A DNA stretch of 64,000 bases, taken from the NCBI RefSeq assembly GCF_027111255.2, contig NZ_CP114285.2, forward strand, positions 2,542,001-2,606,000, in the 5' to 3' direction. Both the position numbers and the translations under genes were made by a program. The notes below the pieces were generated by a model, which worked only from the letters and a program-made list of their open reading frames with translations, was not told where the DNA came from and made no database searches. Positions 53,363 through 62,114 of the stretch are shown here, piece after piece. Each line of letters begins with the position of its first letter. Positions within the stretch are counted from its first letter, which is position 1. This stretch comes from Flavobacterium flavigenum (GTDB lineage Bacteria; Bacteroidota; Bacteroidia; Flavobacteriales; Flavobacteriaceae).

Positions 53363-56300
53363 TTATCCAACCAAATTAATGATCTTCCCAGGAACAATAA
53401 TCACTTTATTTGGCGTTCTTCCCTCTAATTGTTTTTGCGTTCTTTCGTCTTTCATTACGATTTCTTCGATTTGTGCTGCGGTCAAATCCAAAGGCAATTT
53501 GATGGTGAAACGCATTTTTCCGTTGAAAGAAACCGGATATTCTTTCTCCGATTCTACCAAATGTTTTTCTTCAAAAACCGGGAAAGGAACTTCTGAAATG
53601 GAAGTTGTATTTCCTAACTGTGACCATAATTCCTCTGCAATATGTGGCGCGTAAGGCGAAACCAAAATCGCTAACGGTTCTAAAATCGCTCTTGAATGAC
53701 AATTTTGAGAAGACAATTCGTTCACACAAATCATAAACTGTGAAACCGACGTATTGAAAGAGAAATTCTCAATATCATCTGCTACTTTTTTGATGGTTTT
53801 ATGTAATGATTTCAAGTTGTCTTTTGTTGGTTCGTCGTTGTTTACGATTAAGCCGTTATCATCAAAATACAATCTCCATAATTTTTTAAGAAAACCAAAA
53901 ACTCCCGAAATACCAGCCGTATTCCAGGGTTTTGCCTGCTCTAACGGACCTAAGAACATTTCGTATAAACGTAATGTATCTGCTCCGTATTCTGCACAAA
54001 TATCATCTGGCGTTACTACGTTGTATTTCGATTTTGACATTTTTTCAACTTCTCTCGAAACAAAGAACTTCTCATTTCTAGTTACAAATTTAGCCTCTCT
54101 AAAATAAAAATCATTTTTCTTTAATTCTTCAAAATCTAATTCGTCATTTCCATTTACAAAACTAACAGGAACATGCAATCTATATGTTTTTAAAGGAGAT
54201 AATGGGGAAATTTCAATATTCTCTTTATTAATACCATTCTCCTCTAACTCTTTATAAATAGGAACTAAAAATTCATCTGAAATTTCTCGAAATAATGTAT
54301 CTGAATTAACATCATTTACATTTTTCAGATCTGATACAATATCAGCCGAAAAATATGTGTTTTTAATAATTTCAGCTTTTTCAATTATTTGATTTATTTT
54401 TTCAAAGTCCTGATCTGCTTCCTTTATTTGACTATTTAAATTAGGGAATTTCTCATTGTCAGATTTCTTAGACACTTTCAAATTAAATCCTATCATATTT
54501 ACAAACGCACTAGTCCCTAAAATCATTCCCTGATTAATCAGTTTTTTGAATGGTTCTTCAGTTGGAGCGAAACCTTTGTCTTTTAAGAATTTATTCCAGA
54601 AACGAGAATACAATAAGTGTCCGGTTGCGTGCTCGCTTCCTCCAATGTATAAATCTACACTTTCCCAATAGGCCAAAGCTTCTTTTGAGGCAAATTCATT
54701 TTCATTATGTGCGTCCATATAACGCATCCAATACCATGAACTTCCTGCCCAGCCCGGCATTGTGTTTAATTCTAAAGGAAAAATCGAAACGTTATCAACT
54801 AAATCGGTATTAACAACTTTGTTTTCGTTCGTGTCCCAAGCCCAAACGGCAGCATTTCCTAATGGAGGCAATCCGTCTTCGGTTGGTAGATATTTCTCTA
54901 CTTCCGGCAAAATAATGGGCAAATGCTGTGCCTCGATCATTTTAGGCAATCCGTTTACGTAATAAACCGGGAAAGGCTCTCCCCAATAACGCTGACGTGA
55001 GAATACTGCATCACGCAAACGATAATTGGTTTTACCGGTTCCCTGACCTATTTCTTCTAATTTTTCGATCGCTTTTTTAGTCGCTTCTTTATAATTTAAT
55101 CCGTTTAGGAAATCAGAATTGGCGATTTCAACATTGTCTTTTGATCCGTAAGCGGCTTCAGAAACATCAACATTGGCGAAAATGTTTTTGATTTCCTGCA
55201 TTCCGTTTTGACCTTTAAAGAAATTAGCAAAAGCGTAATCTCTTTCGTCTCCGCAAGGAACCGCCATAACAGCACCAGTTCCGTAACCTGCCAAAACGTA
55301 ATCTCCAATCCAAACCGGAATTGGTTCTTTTGTAAACGGATGCTCTGCATACGCTCCTGTGAAAACTCCAGAAATGGTTTTTACATCCGCCATACGCTCA
55401 CGCTCCGAACGTTTTGATGTTTTTTCGATATAGGCTTCAACCGCTGCTTTTTGTTCCGGAGTTGTAATTTTAGCAACCAAATCGTGTTCAGGTGCCAAAG
55501 TCATGAATGTTACTCCGAAGATGGTATCAGGTCTTGTTGTGAAAACATCTATAGTTGTTGGTTGTTGGTTGTTGGTTGTTGGCACTACATTAAAACTCAC
55601 CATTGCACCAACACTTTTTCCAATCCAGTTTCTTTGTGATTCTTTAATTGACTCACTCCAGTCGATATCATTTAATCCTTGAAGCAAGCGTTCGGCATAA
55701 GCAGAAATTCGCATACTCCATTGTGTCATTTTTTTTCTTATGACAGGATAGCCTCCACGTTCCGAAACTCCGTTTACGATTTCGTCGTTTGCCAGAACAG
55801 TTCCTAAGCCTGGACACCAGTTTACTTCTGTTTCTGCTAAATAGGTTAATCTGTATTGCAAAAGGATTTTTTCCTGTTCCTCTTTCGAAAATAACATCCA
55901 TTCATTTGATGAAAAAGTCACAACGTTATCATCGCAAACTGCATTTACACTTCTATTTCCATCTTGTTCAAAAATTGAAACTAAAGTCGAAATATCTTCT
56001 GCTTTATCTGAATTTTTATTGTACCAGGAATTGAACAACTGAATAAAAATCCATTGTGTATGTTTATAATAATCCGGATTTGAGGTACGCACTTCACGCG
56101 CCCAGTCAAATGAGAACCCGATTTTATCTAATTGTTTTCTGTATCCTGCAATTTGCTTTCCTTCTTTATCTACTCCTCCATCAATATTTACGCGAGTTGT
56201 GTCTTCCGGACGTTGTCCTGTCTGAATGGCGTATTGCTCTGCCGGCAATCCGAAACTGTCGTAACCCATCGGGTGCAAAACATTGAATCCCTGATGTCTT

Positions 56301-56494
56301 TTGAAACGAGAATAAACGTCTGAAGCAATATATCCCAGCGGATGCCCCACGTGTAATCCTGCTCCGGATGGATAAGGAAACATGTCTAAAACATAATGCT
56401 TTGGCTTTTCAGAGTTATTTTTGGCAGCAAAAGTCTGGTTTTCTGCCCAATATTTTTGCCATTTGGCGTCTATTTCGTTTGGATTATATTTCAT
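53363..56494 (-). CDS. leuS: Leucine--tRNA ligase
   Basis: The 1043-aa class I synthetase has HIGH-like LHVGHPLGY near residue 48. The CP1 editing domain contains TTRPDTIFGVTFM (about 319) and GTGAVMAVPCGDERDYAF. The KMSKS loop is EKMSKSKYN with M at 819, followed by the anticodon and C-terminal domains. It is clearly longer than the usual 810-970. One reason is a segment of roughly 100 residues (about 672-800, rich in Lys/Glu/Asn/Asp) before KMSKS. A four-copy heptanucleotide repeat at 55555-55582 encodes PTTNNQQPTT just before the editing domain. The frame is intact, so the enzyme is probably functional. Confidence 0.95.
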   Translation of the reverse strand: MKYNPNEIDAKWQKYWAENQTFAAKNNSEKPKHYVLDMFPYPSGAGLHVGHPLGYIASDVYSRFKRHQGFNVLHPMGYDSFGLPAEQYAIQTGQRPEDTTRVNIDGGVDKEGKQIAGYRKQLDKIGFSFDWAREVRTSNPDYYKHTQWIFIQLFNSWYNKNSDKAEDISTLVSIFEQDGNRSVNAVCDDNVVTFSSNEWMLFSKEEQEKILLQYRLTYLAETEVNWCPGLGTVLANDEIVNGVSERGGYPVIRKKMTQWSMRISAYAERLLQGLNDIDWSESIKESQRNWIGKSVGAMVSFNVVPTTNNQQPTTIDVFTTRPDTIFGVTFMTLAPEHDLVAKITTPEQKAAVEAYIEKTSKRSERERMADVKTISGVFTGAYAEHPFTKEPIPVWIGDYVLAGYGTGAVMAVPCGDERDYAFANFFKGQNGMQEIKNIFANVDVSEAAYGSKDNVEIANSDFLNGLNYKEATKKAIEKLEEIGQGTGKTNYRLRDAVFSRQRYWGEPFPVYYVNGLPKMIEAQHLPIILPEVEKYLPTEDGLPPLGNAAVWAWDTNENKVVNTDLVDNVSIFPLELNTMPGWAGSSWYWMRYMDAHNENEFASKEALAYWESVDLYIGGSEHATGHLLYSRFWNKFLKDKGFAPTEEPFKKLINQGMILGTSAFVNMIGFNLKVSKKSDNEKFPNLNSQIKEADQDFEKINQIIEKAEIIKNTYFSADIVSDLKNVNDVNSDTLFREISDEFLVPIYKELEENGINKENIEISPLSPLKTYRLHVPVSFVNGNDELDFEELKKNDFYFREAKFVTRNEKFFVSREVEKMSKSKYNVVTPDDICAEYGADTLRLYEMFLGPLEQAKPWNTAGISGVFGFLKKLWRLYFDDNGLIVNNDEPTKDNLKSLHKTIKKVADDIENFSFNTSVSQFMICVNELSSQNCHSRAILEPLAILVSPYAPHIAEELWSQLGNTTSISEVPFPVFEEKHLVESEKEYPVSFNGKMRFTIKLPLDLTAAQIEEIVMKDERTQKQLEGRTPNKVIIVPGKIINLVG
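55555..55582. repeat. Heptanucleotide microsatellite inside leuS
   Basis: TTGTTGG is repeated four times exactly, reading CCAACAA on the coding strand (codons 305-314). Because 7 is not a multiple of 3, gain or loss of one unit would shift the reading frame. Confidence 0.95.
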
Positions 56495-56553
56495 TCCTAT
56501 TTTTTATTTTCTTTTTAATGGAGTCATGCTTTCGCTCACTCAAGTCATTTTTT

Positions 56554-56597
56554 AAGGTACTAAGGTTCTAAGTTGCAAAGGTTCTGAGGTTTTCCTC
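56554..56597. repeat. AAGGTACTAAGG-type dispersed repeat
   Basis: AAGGTACTAAGGTTCTAAG then TTGCAAAGGTTCTGAGG is related to 6692-6740 and 10382-10430. It lies in the leuS leader, so it would be transcribed. Confidence 0.55.
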
Positions 56598-56622
56598 TCT
56601 TTGTCACTTAATTATAAGTCCG

Positions 56623-56652
56623 CAAATTTACATTTATTGCGCATTGTACCAA
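56623..56652 (-). promoter_or_regulatory. leuS promoter
   Basis: On the minus strand TTG (56652-56650), 19 nt, TAAATTTG (56630-56623): a perfect consensus match. The leader would be about 120 nt and contains the dispersed repeat at 56554-56597, with no Leu-rich leader ORF. Confidence 0.75.
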
Positions 56653-56683
56653 AGCTATTTAGCGGACAAACAAATAAAATAAC

Positions 56684-56741
56684 AAAATACTTATTTTAAT
56701 TACGTAAAAATACTTAATATTGCAATTGCAAAATACGTATT
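56684..56741. promoter_or_regulatory. Three 23-bp-spaced direct repeats, candidate operator
   Basis: AAAATACTTATT (56684), AAAATACTTAAT (56707) and AAAATACGTATT (56730) start exactly 23 bp apart. The last contains the perfect palindrome AATACGTATT. They lie between the leuS promoter and the ModE-like gene, overlapping a possible -7 box TAATATTG (56715-56722). Confidence 0.6.
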
Positions 56742-56761
56742 GAATAAAATTGTATTTTTTC

Positions 56762-56893
56762 AACACATAGAAACATAGAATTTTATTTTTATAAAGAATA
56801 ATAATAGAAACTCGTTTCTTACACATAGTGATCTATGTGTATTTTTGATAAGTGAAACGTCTTTCAACAGTTTCAAAAAACTATGACTCTATG
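56762..56893. repeat. ACACATAG-type dispersed repeat
   Basis: CAACACATAGAAACATAGA opens the element. TACACATAGTGATCTATGTGTA is a perfect hairpin (56820-56841), and CTATGACTCTATGTATTG closes it. The words CATAG/CTATG recur throughout. The end of the element runs into the first possible start codon of the following gene. Confidence 0.55.
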
Positions 56894-56900
56894 TATTGAA

Positions 56901-57272
56901 ATGAACTCAACGAATAAAACATCGATGGCAGAAAACAAAAAATACAATATCGAAGTCCGGCTTTGGATTGAAGAAACAGAAGGGCCATTTTTAGGAATTG
57001 GAAAAGTCTGGCTGTTAGAAAATATTCGAAAAACAGGTTCAATCACCAATGCTGCAAAAGAAATGAAAATGGCGTATCGTCAGGCCTGGCAATTGGTTGA
57101 AGAAATGAATCAGCGTGCTGAAAGTCCGCTTGTAACAAAATTGCTTGGTGGGAAAGGCGGCGGTGGAGCTAAACTTACCGAAGCAGGTGAAAAAGCTATT
57201 GTTGTTTTTTATGAAATCGAAAAACGTATTAAGGATTTCGTTCAAAAAGAAACTCAAAACCTGAAATTTTAA
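56901..57272 (+). CDS. ModE-like winged-helix transcriptional regulator
   Basis: The 123-aa protein matches the N-terminal DNA-binding domain of ModE/LysR-like regulators: EVRLWIEETEGPFLGIGKVWLLENIRKTGSITNAAKEMKMAYRQAWQLVEEMNQ, then LGGKGGGGAKLTEAGEKAI (wing). It lacks the molybdate-binding TOBE domains, so it is the short type. I prefer the ATG at 56901; 56883 lies in the dispersed repeat, and 56925 is also possible. The next gene is a molybdopterin-oxidoreductase-like protein, which fits a molybdenum-linked role. Confidence 0.82.
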   Translation: MNSTNKTSMAENKKYNIEVRLWIEETEGPFLGIGKVWLLENIRKTGSITNAAKEMKMAYRQAWQLVEEMNQRAESPLVTKLLGGKGGGGAKLTEAGEKAIVVFYEIEKRIKDFVQKETQNLKF

Positions 57273-57341
57273 AAATTTAAACAGCAGTATTCCTTTAAAA
57301 ACATATTGAATCTGAGTTCAAACTAAATTCCAAAATTTTAT

Positions 57342-57930
57342 ATGAAAACCAAAAATTATATTCTAGTTTTATTGATTGCATTTTCATGCACAATGTGTAA
57401 TTCTTCTAAAAAAGAGGAAACAGTTTCAATAGAAATTTCAAAGCCAGACAATGACAAATATCCTGTTCTTTCCCCTGTAGATAGTTTGAAAATGGTAAAT
57501 CATCAGATTGAGGTAAAAGGCGATGTTGAATTTCCGCTGCTATTGAATGTTGATTCCTTAAAAAAAATGAAGGTAGTTACAATCGATGATTTGAAAGTCG
57601 TTTGCCAAAGTGGTGAGATCAAAAAAGACGACAAGGTTTGTAAAGGCGTTCTTTTGAAAGATATTTTAGAAAAAGCTAAAATCAGGCAAAACGGCCATAA
57701 AGACCGAAACTTTTATATCGTTGCCAGAGCTTCTGACGATTATAAAGCAACATTTTCATGGGCAGAAATTTTCAATAACCCAACCGGGGGAAAACACGTT
57801 CATTCTATTTGAAGAAAATGGAAAACCGGTTAAAAATGGCGAAATGATTGCGATTTGTAAAAATGATATCAAAACTGGCCCGAGACATGTGTATTGGCTG
57901 AAAAGCATAGAGGTTTATAAGATCAAATAA
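57342..57930 (+). pseudogene. Molybdopterin-oxidoreductase-like lipoprotein, frameshifted
   Basis: The reading frame starts with a lipoprotein-type signal (MKTKNYILVLLIAFSCTMC). It continues with EVKGDVEFPLLLNVDSLKKM, VCKGVLLKDILEKA and DDYKATFSWAEIFNNPTG, the pattern of small sulfite-oxidase/YedY-like domain proteins. It then runs out of frame after a G5 tract (57786-57790). With four Gs it would continue ENTFILFEENGKPV to KSIEVYKIK at 57930, as in intact relatives. It is either a true frameshift or a base-call error in the homopolymer. It sits behind the ModE-like gene. Confidence 0.75.
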
Positions 57931-57942
57931 CTTTAAATTTTA

Positions 57943-58055
57943 AACGCAAAGTATTATCCAAAGCTCACAAAGCTTTATCAACACAAAGCTTTGCGAACTT
58001 TGTATTTTTTTTCTAAACCAGGTATAAAATTTGCGTGCTTTGCGGTTAAATCATT
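57943..58055. repeat. ACTTTGCG-type dispersed repeat
   Basis: ACGCAAAGTATTATCC, AAAGCTTTGCGAACTTTG and GCGTGCTTTGCGGTTAAA are words shared with 48376-48500 and 10640-10692. They fill the gap before ftsX. Confidence 0.5.
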
Positions 58056-58167
58056 TTTAAGGCTTCGTATTTTCAATATCTAATTGTACATTTATAGTAT
58101 AAAAGTTCGTTAATAACTTTAAATAAAGAAATTGTTTATTATTTTTACCACATAATTTAAGCATACT

Positions 58168-59043
58168 ATGAGTTCTAACTTTGATAAATTTCAAAAGCGC
58201 AGGTTAATTTCCTCTTATTTTTCGGTTGTATTGAGTGTATTTCTGGTATTATTCCTTTTGGGAGTACTGGGATTATTCATTATCAATTCAAAAAAACTGG
58301 CTAATGATTTTAAAGAAAAAATCGCCATGACCGTTTTCTTTAAAAATGAAGCTACAGACAGTGTTACCAAAGCTTTTGATACCGAATTGAAAAGAGCTCC
58401 TTTTGCAAAATCGTATGTTTACGTTACCAAAGAAAAAGCGGCAAAAGAACATACTGATATTATTGGAGAAGATTTCCTGACCTTTTTGGGAGAAAACCCA
58501 TTATTGAATTCTTACGACATTCATTTAAAAGCAGATTATGTTGAAAGGGACAGCATTGTTAAAATTGAAAGCAACCTGCGTAAAAATACTATGATTGAAG
58601 ACATTGTTTACGATAAACAATTGGTAAATCTGGTAAATGATAATATCAAAAAAGTAAGTATGTGGATTTTGATCATCAGCGGTTTCCTTGCGGTGATTGC
58701 GGTTTTATTAATCAACAGTTCTTTGCGTTTATCGATTCATTCTAACCGATTTATCATTAAAACCATGCAAATGGTTGGGGCTACAAAAGCATTCATCCGC
58801 AAACCTTTTGTAATGCGCAGTGTAAAACTGGGAATGTTAGGGGCCGTATTGGCAATTGTTGCGTTAATTGCCCTATTACTTTATGTTGAAAACAATTTCC
58901 CCGGATTAGGAATTATGGAAGACAAAGCTTTGATAGGTTTAGTATTGCTGGCGGTGTTTGCTTTAGGAGTTTTAATTACCTGGGTAAGTACACACTTTGC
59001 TACACAGCGTTTCCTTAACTTAAGAACCGACGATCTTTATTAA
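58168..59043 (+). CDS. ftsX: Cell-division protein FtsX
   Basis: The 291-aa membrane protein has an N-terminal helix (about 17-40) and a periplasmic domain (about 45-165). Three C-terminal helices follow, with the FtsX/MacB permease region (SIHSNRFIIKTMQMVGATKAFIRKPFV). With FtsE it controls cell-wall hydrolases at the septum. No ftsE is adjacent. It leads the conserved order ftsX, DUF3098, uppP, truB. Confidence 0.92.
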   Translation: MSSNFDKFQKRRLISSYFSVVLSVFLVLFLLGVLGLFIINSKKLANDFKEKIAMTVFFKNEATDSVTKAFDTELKRAPFAKSYVYVTKEKAAKEHTDIIGEDFLTFLGENPLLNSYDIHLKADYVERDSIVKIESNLRKNTMIEDIVYDKQLVNLVNDNIKKVSMWILIISGFLAVIAVLLINSSLRLSIHSNRFIIKTMQMVGATKAFIRKPFVMRSVKLGMLGAVLAIVALIALLLYVENNFPGLGIMEDKALIGLVLLAVFALGVLITWVSTHFATQRFLNLRTDDLY

Positions 59044-59123
59044 TTTTAGATTCGAGCTTAGCATTTTTGATTAAAAACTTTAAATATTTGGAATGAGATT
59101 GCTTCATTCCCCGCAAAGACAAG

Positions 59124-59384
59124 ATGAAAAACAATTATAAAGAAGAACCGCAATCAGAGCCTCAAAAACAGGAATTCCTTTTTGACAACATCAATTACAA
59201 AATCCTTTTGATTGGAATTGGCGTTATCGTATTAGGCTTTATTTTAATGTCAGGTGGAGGAAGTAAGGACCCGAATGTTTTTAACGAAGAAGTTTTTAGC
59301 TTTAGACGTATCAGACTGGCTCCAACAACTGTATTGATTGGTTTTGGAATCACGATTTATTCTATCTTCAAAAAATCTAAATAG
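59124..59384 (+). CDS. DUF3098 small membrane protein
   Basis: The 86-aa protein has a hydrophilic N-terminus with FLFDNINYKILLIGIGVIVLGFILMSGG (first helix), a conserved PNVFNEEVFSFRRIRLAP loop and a second helix (TVLIGFGITIYSIF). This is the DUF3098 pattern, found between ftsX and uppP in Bacteroidota. A role in the division or cell-wall apparatus is inferred from position only. Confidence 0.9.
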   Translation: MKNNYKEEPQSEPQKQEFLFDNINYKILLIGIGVIVLGFILMSGGGSKDPNVFNEEVFSFRRIRLAPTTVLIGFGITIYSIFKKSK

Positions 59385-59468
59385 ACACTTAGACTTCAGA
59401 CATCTTAGATTATTAGATTAAACTTATCTAAGAAGTCTAATATTCTAATAATCTAACAAATCTCATAA

Positions 59469-60266
59469 ATGAATACATTACAAGCTATTGTTCTTGCCAT
59501 CATTGAAGGAATCACAGAATTTTTACCTGTTTCTTCAACTGGACACATGATTATTGCCTCTTCTTTTTTTGGAATTGCACACGAAGACTTCACAAAGCTT
59601 TTTACGATTGTTATTCAACTTGGCGCCATACTTTCTGTTGTGGTATTATATTTCAAGCGTTTCTTTCAGACACTTGATTTTTACTTTAAACTTTTGGTTG
59701 CTTTTATACCAGCTGTAGTTTTAGGATTATTATTAAGCGATTTTATTGATGGCTTATTAGAAAATCCGGTTACCGTTGCCATTTCACTTTTAATCGGTGG
59801 TTTGATATTATTGAAAGTTGATGAATGGTTCAATAATCCAACTACAGCAGAAACTTCTCAGGAAATCACCTATTTACAAGCTCTTAAAATTGGTTTATTT
59901 CAGTGTTTGGCCATGATTCCTGGAGTATCCCGAAGCGGCGCCAGTATTGTGGGCGGTATGTCACAAAAATTATCCCGAACAACTGCTGCCGAGTTTTCCT
60001 TTTTCCTTGCTGTTCCTACCATGTTGGGAGCAACCGCAAAAAAATGTTACGATTACTATAAAGATGGTTTTGAATTATCGCACGAACAAATCAATATCCT
60101 TATTATCGGAAATGTTGTGGCTTTTATTGTTGCGCTTTTGGCCATCAAAACTTTCATTGGTTTCTTAACTAAAAACGGTTTTAAAGTGTTTGGTTATTAC
60201 AGAATTATTGCCGGAATCTTTTTATTATTAATTCACTTTTTTATTCACCCGCTTACCATAATATAA
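59469..60266 (+). CDS. uppP: Undecaprenyl-diphosphate phosphatase
   Basis: The 265-aa polytopic protein recycles undecaprenyl pyrophosphate for wall and surface glycans. The family motifs are [17 protein letters not shown] (residues 12-28, Glu-rich site) and the second block [15 protein letters not shown] near residue 151. About eight membrane segments are present. It is 84 nt after DUF3098, and its stop overlaps the truB ATG. Confidence 0.95.
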   Translation: MNTLQAIVLAIIEGITEFLPVSSTGHMIIASSFFGIAHEDFTKLFTIVIQLGAILSVVVLYFKRFFQTLDFYFKLLVAFIPAVVLGLLLSDFIDGLLENPVTVAISLLIGGLILLKVDEWFNNPTTAETSQEITYLQALKIGLFQCLAMIPGVSRSGASIVGGMSQKLSRTTAAEFSFFLAVPTMLGATAKKCYDYYKDGFELSHEQINILIIGNVVAFIVALLAIKTFIGFLTKNGFKVFGYYRIIAGIFLLLIHFFIHPLTII

Positions 60267-60964
60267 TGACACCTGAAGAATATTTAGACGGACAAATTTT
60301 ACTGATAGACAAACCTTTAAAATGGAGTTCGTTTCAGGCAGTCAATAAATTAAAATACCTACTAATAAATAAAGTTGGACTACCAAAAAAGTTCAAAATT
60401 GGTCATGCCGGAACATTAGATCCTTTAGCAACAGGGTTATTAATCATCTGTACCGGAAAATTTACCAAACGAATTTCTGAACTTCAGGGTCAGGCAAAAG
60501 AATATACGGGAACATTTTACATAGGAGCCACTACTCCATCCTATGATCTGGAAACCGAAATCGATCAGACCTTCTCCACTACACATATTAACGAAGCTTT
60601 AATTCACGAAACAGTAAAACAATTTCTAGGCGAAATCGATCAAAAACCACCTATTTTCTCCGCTATTAAAAAAGATGGCGTTCGCCTGTATGAACATGCA
60701 CGTGCAGGAGAAACTGTAGAAATAGCCAGTAGAAAGACAACTATTCATGAATTTGAAATTACCCGGATTGCATTACCTGAAGTCGATTTTAGGGTAGTTT
60801 GCAGCAAAGGGACTTATATACGTTCTTTAGCTTATGACTTTGGAAAAGCAATGGATACCGGATCACATTTAACAGTTTTACGCCGAACCAAGATTGGCGA
60901 TTACGATGTTAAAAATGCTATAGATATTACCCTTTTTGAAGAAAACCTTAAAAACATTAAATAA
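60266..60964 (+). CDS. truB: tRNA pseudouridine(55) synthase
   Basis: The 232-aa protein makes pseudouridine 55 in the T-loop of tRNAs. It shows LLIDKPLKWSSFQAV, the catalytic HAGTLDPLATGLLIIC (Asp near residue 53) and CSKGTYIRSLAYDFG. It lacks a C-terminal PUA domain, as is usual for short versions. It is translationally coupled to uppP (TAATG). Confidence 0.95.
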   Translation: MTPEEYLDGQILLIDKPLKWSSFQAVNKLKYLLINKVGLPKKFKIGHAGTLDPLATGLLIICTGKFTKRISELQGQAKEYTGTFYIGATTPSYDLETEIDQTFSTTHINEALIHETVKQFLGEIDQKPPIFSAIKKDGVRLYEHARAGETVEIASRKTTIHEFEITRIALPEVDFRVVCSKGTYIRSLAYDFGKAMDTGSHLTVLRRTKIGDYDVKNAIDITLFEENLKNIK

Positions 60965-60966
60965 AA

Positions 60967-61001
60967 AAGCACATTACAAATGTGACGACAGTAATGTGCT
61001 T
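60967..61001. terminator. Terminator, mainly for the minus-strand small transcript
   Basis: AAGCACATTAC pairs with GTAATGTGCTT. The U-tract (six Ts) is on the minus strand, so it would end a transcript arriving from 61125, though it may also serve truB. The rest of the gap 60965-61333 holds only the 25-codon ORF and AT-rich sequence. Confidence 0.65.
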
Positions 61002-61047
61002 GTTCCAGCTTCCCGATTAAAAATAAAATTATTCCATACTTTGGAAT

Positions 61048-61125
61048 TTAATAATGAGGGATGTTTTTTCCTCCAAATAGAAGTCTTGAAAAAAAATCGT
61101 AGAATTTTTCGAATAACGTTTTCAT
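61048..61125 (-). CDS. Possible 25-residue amphipathic small protein
   Basis: An ATG at 61125 opens the frame MKTLFEKFYDFFSRLLFGG followed by KNIPHY and a stop. The first 18 residues form a strongly amphipathic helix of alternating aromatic/aliphatic and charged residues. A short hairpin (ATTCCAAAGTATGGAAT) and a minus-strand terminator (60967-61001) follow, so a small transcript is plausible. It is too short for gene callers. Whether it is translated is unproven; the alternative is a chance ORF in an untranslated RNA. Confidence 0.4.
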   Translation of the reverse strand: MKTLFEKFYDFFSRLLFGGKNIPHY

Positions 61126-61333
61126 AATAGTGTATTTTTAAATTATTAAATATTAAATAAAACACCAATTAAAAAAGTAAATCAGAAAATAAATAGTAGA
61201 AATGGGATTATATTACTAAGTTACAACATTTAAGCTTATAAAAAACATTTTTAACGTATTTTTTATTACTAAAATTCTTGTTTTCAGCAAATTACCTCTA
61301 AAATAACACCTTTAAACGATTTTTGACAGAAAA

Positions 61334-61951
61334 TTACAGCCTGTTATATTTTATATTTTCCATAATTTCGACTAATTCTTCCTGAACCGAGATTCCTTTG
61401 TCAGCCAAATACCATAATTGTAAATCGTTTTTGATTTTTTCATCTATAACCCCAAAATCCTTTTTATAATTTGCCATTAATTCTGCTGCTCCTTTTGGCC
61501 TTGGCCCCCAATCAGTGCGCACAATTCCGGCTTCTTTACAAATCACGATAACTTTTGGTATTGCCCTTCCGCCATTTGTTAAATATTGACCCATCAATTC
61601 GTCATTTTCATCTCTTAAAACAATTCTGAGATCAATTTTCTTATCCGATGACACAGCCATCTTGTTTAATATTGGAAGTATTTGAGCTGCATCACCACAC
61701 CATCCTTCAGAAATAACCAGCCATATATAATGATTGTCTAAATTTTGAAGCTTCGAAATCACATCTTCAGAAATTTTTATGGTTTTCTCCAAACGATTCA
61801 TTCTTGCTTCGTTCAGGCTTGTGTAATGCGTTAAGCTTTCAGATTGTTCTTCGCCGGTAGATTTTCCTTCAAATAACAAATCGGTAACTAGTTTTCGATA
61901 TTCAGTATAAGAATGACTATTGAATAATGCTTTGGCTACAATACTTTTCAT
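61334..61951 (-). CDS. Thioredoxin-family protein
   Basis: The ATG at 61951 (MKSIVAKALFNSHSYTEYRKLV) is the family-like start; an earlier in-frame codon at 61996 lies in AT-rich leader. The 205-aa protein has YIWLVISEGWCGDAAQILPILNKMA, a thioredoxin-like fold with a single active-site cysteine region WCGDA instead of WCGPC. GGRAIPKVIVI carries the cis-Pro. The missing second cysteine argues against classical disulfide exchange. No operon partner is near. Confidence 0.8.
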   Translation of the reverse strand: MKSIVAKALFNSHSYTEYRKLVTDLLFEGKSTGEEQSESLTHYTSLNEARMNRLEKTIKISEDVISKLQNLDNHYIWLVISEGWCGDAAQILPILNKMAVSSDKKIDLRIVLRDENDELMGQYLTNGGRAIPKVIVICKEAGIVRTDWGPRPKGAAELMANYKKDFGVIDEKIKNDLQLWYLADKGISVQEELVEIMENIKYNRL

Positions 61952-62106
61952 ATTTCTTTCGTTTTGATTCCATAAAAATACAGTTTTTAAAAACATTGCC
62001 GAATGACTTTTATCACATTTAAAGAAATTCAGAAATGCAGCAGAAATTTAATTCGAAAAGAACAATTAATTTTTTAAAACTCTATTTCAAAAAAACAGAA
62101 TATGTC

Positions 62107-62114
62107 TATATTTG
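62107..62114 (+). promoter_or_regulatory. -7 element of pyrH
   Basis: TATATTTG matches TAnnTTTG exactly. It decides the start of pyrH, because the longer frame beginning at 62102 would include it. Confidence 0.6.

Noticed and set aside
57342-57930. Programmed frameshift in the molybdopterin-like gene
   Set aside because: No stimulatory pseudoknot or slippery heptamer beyond the G5 tract; mutation or base-call error is simpler.
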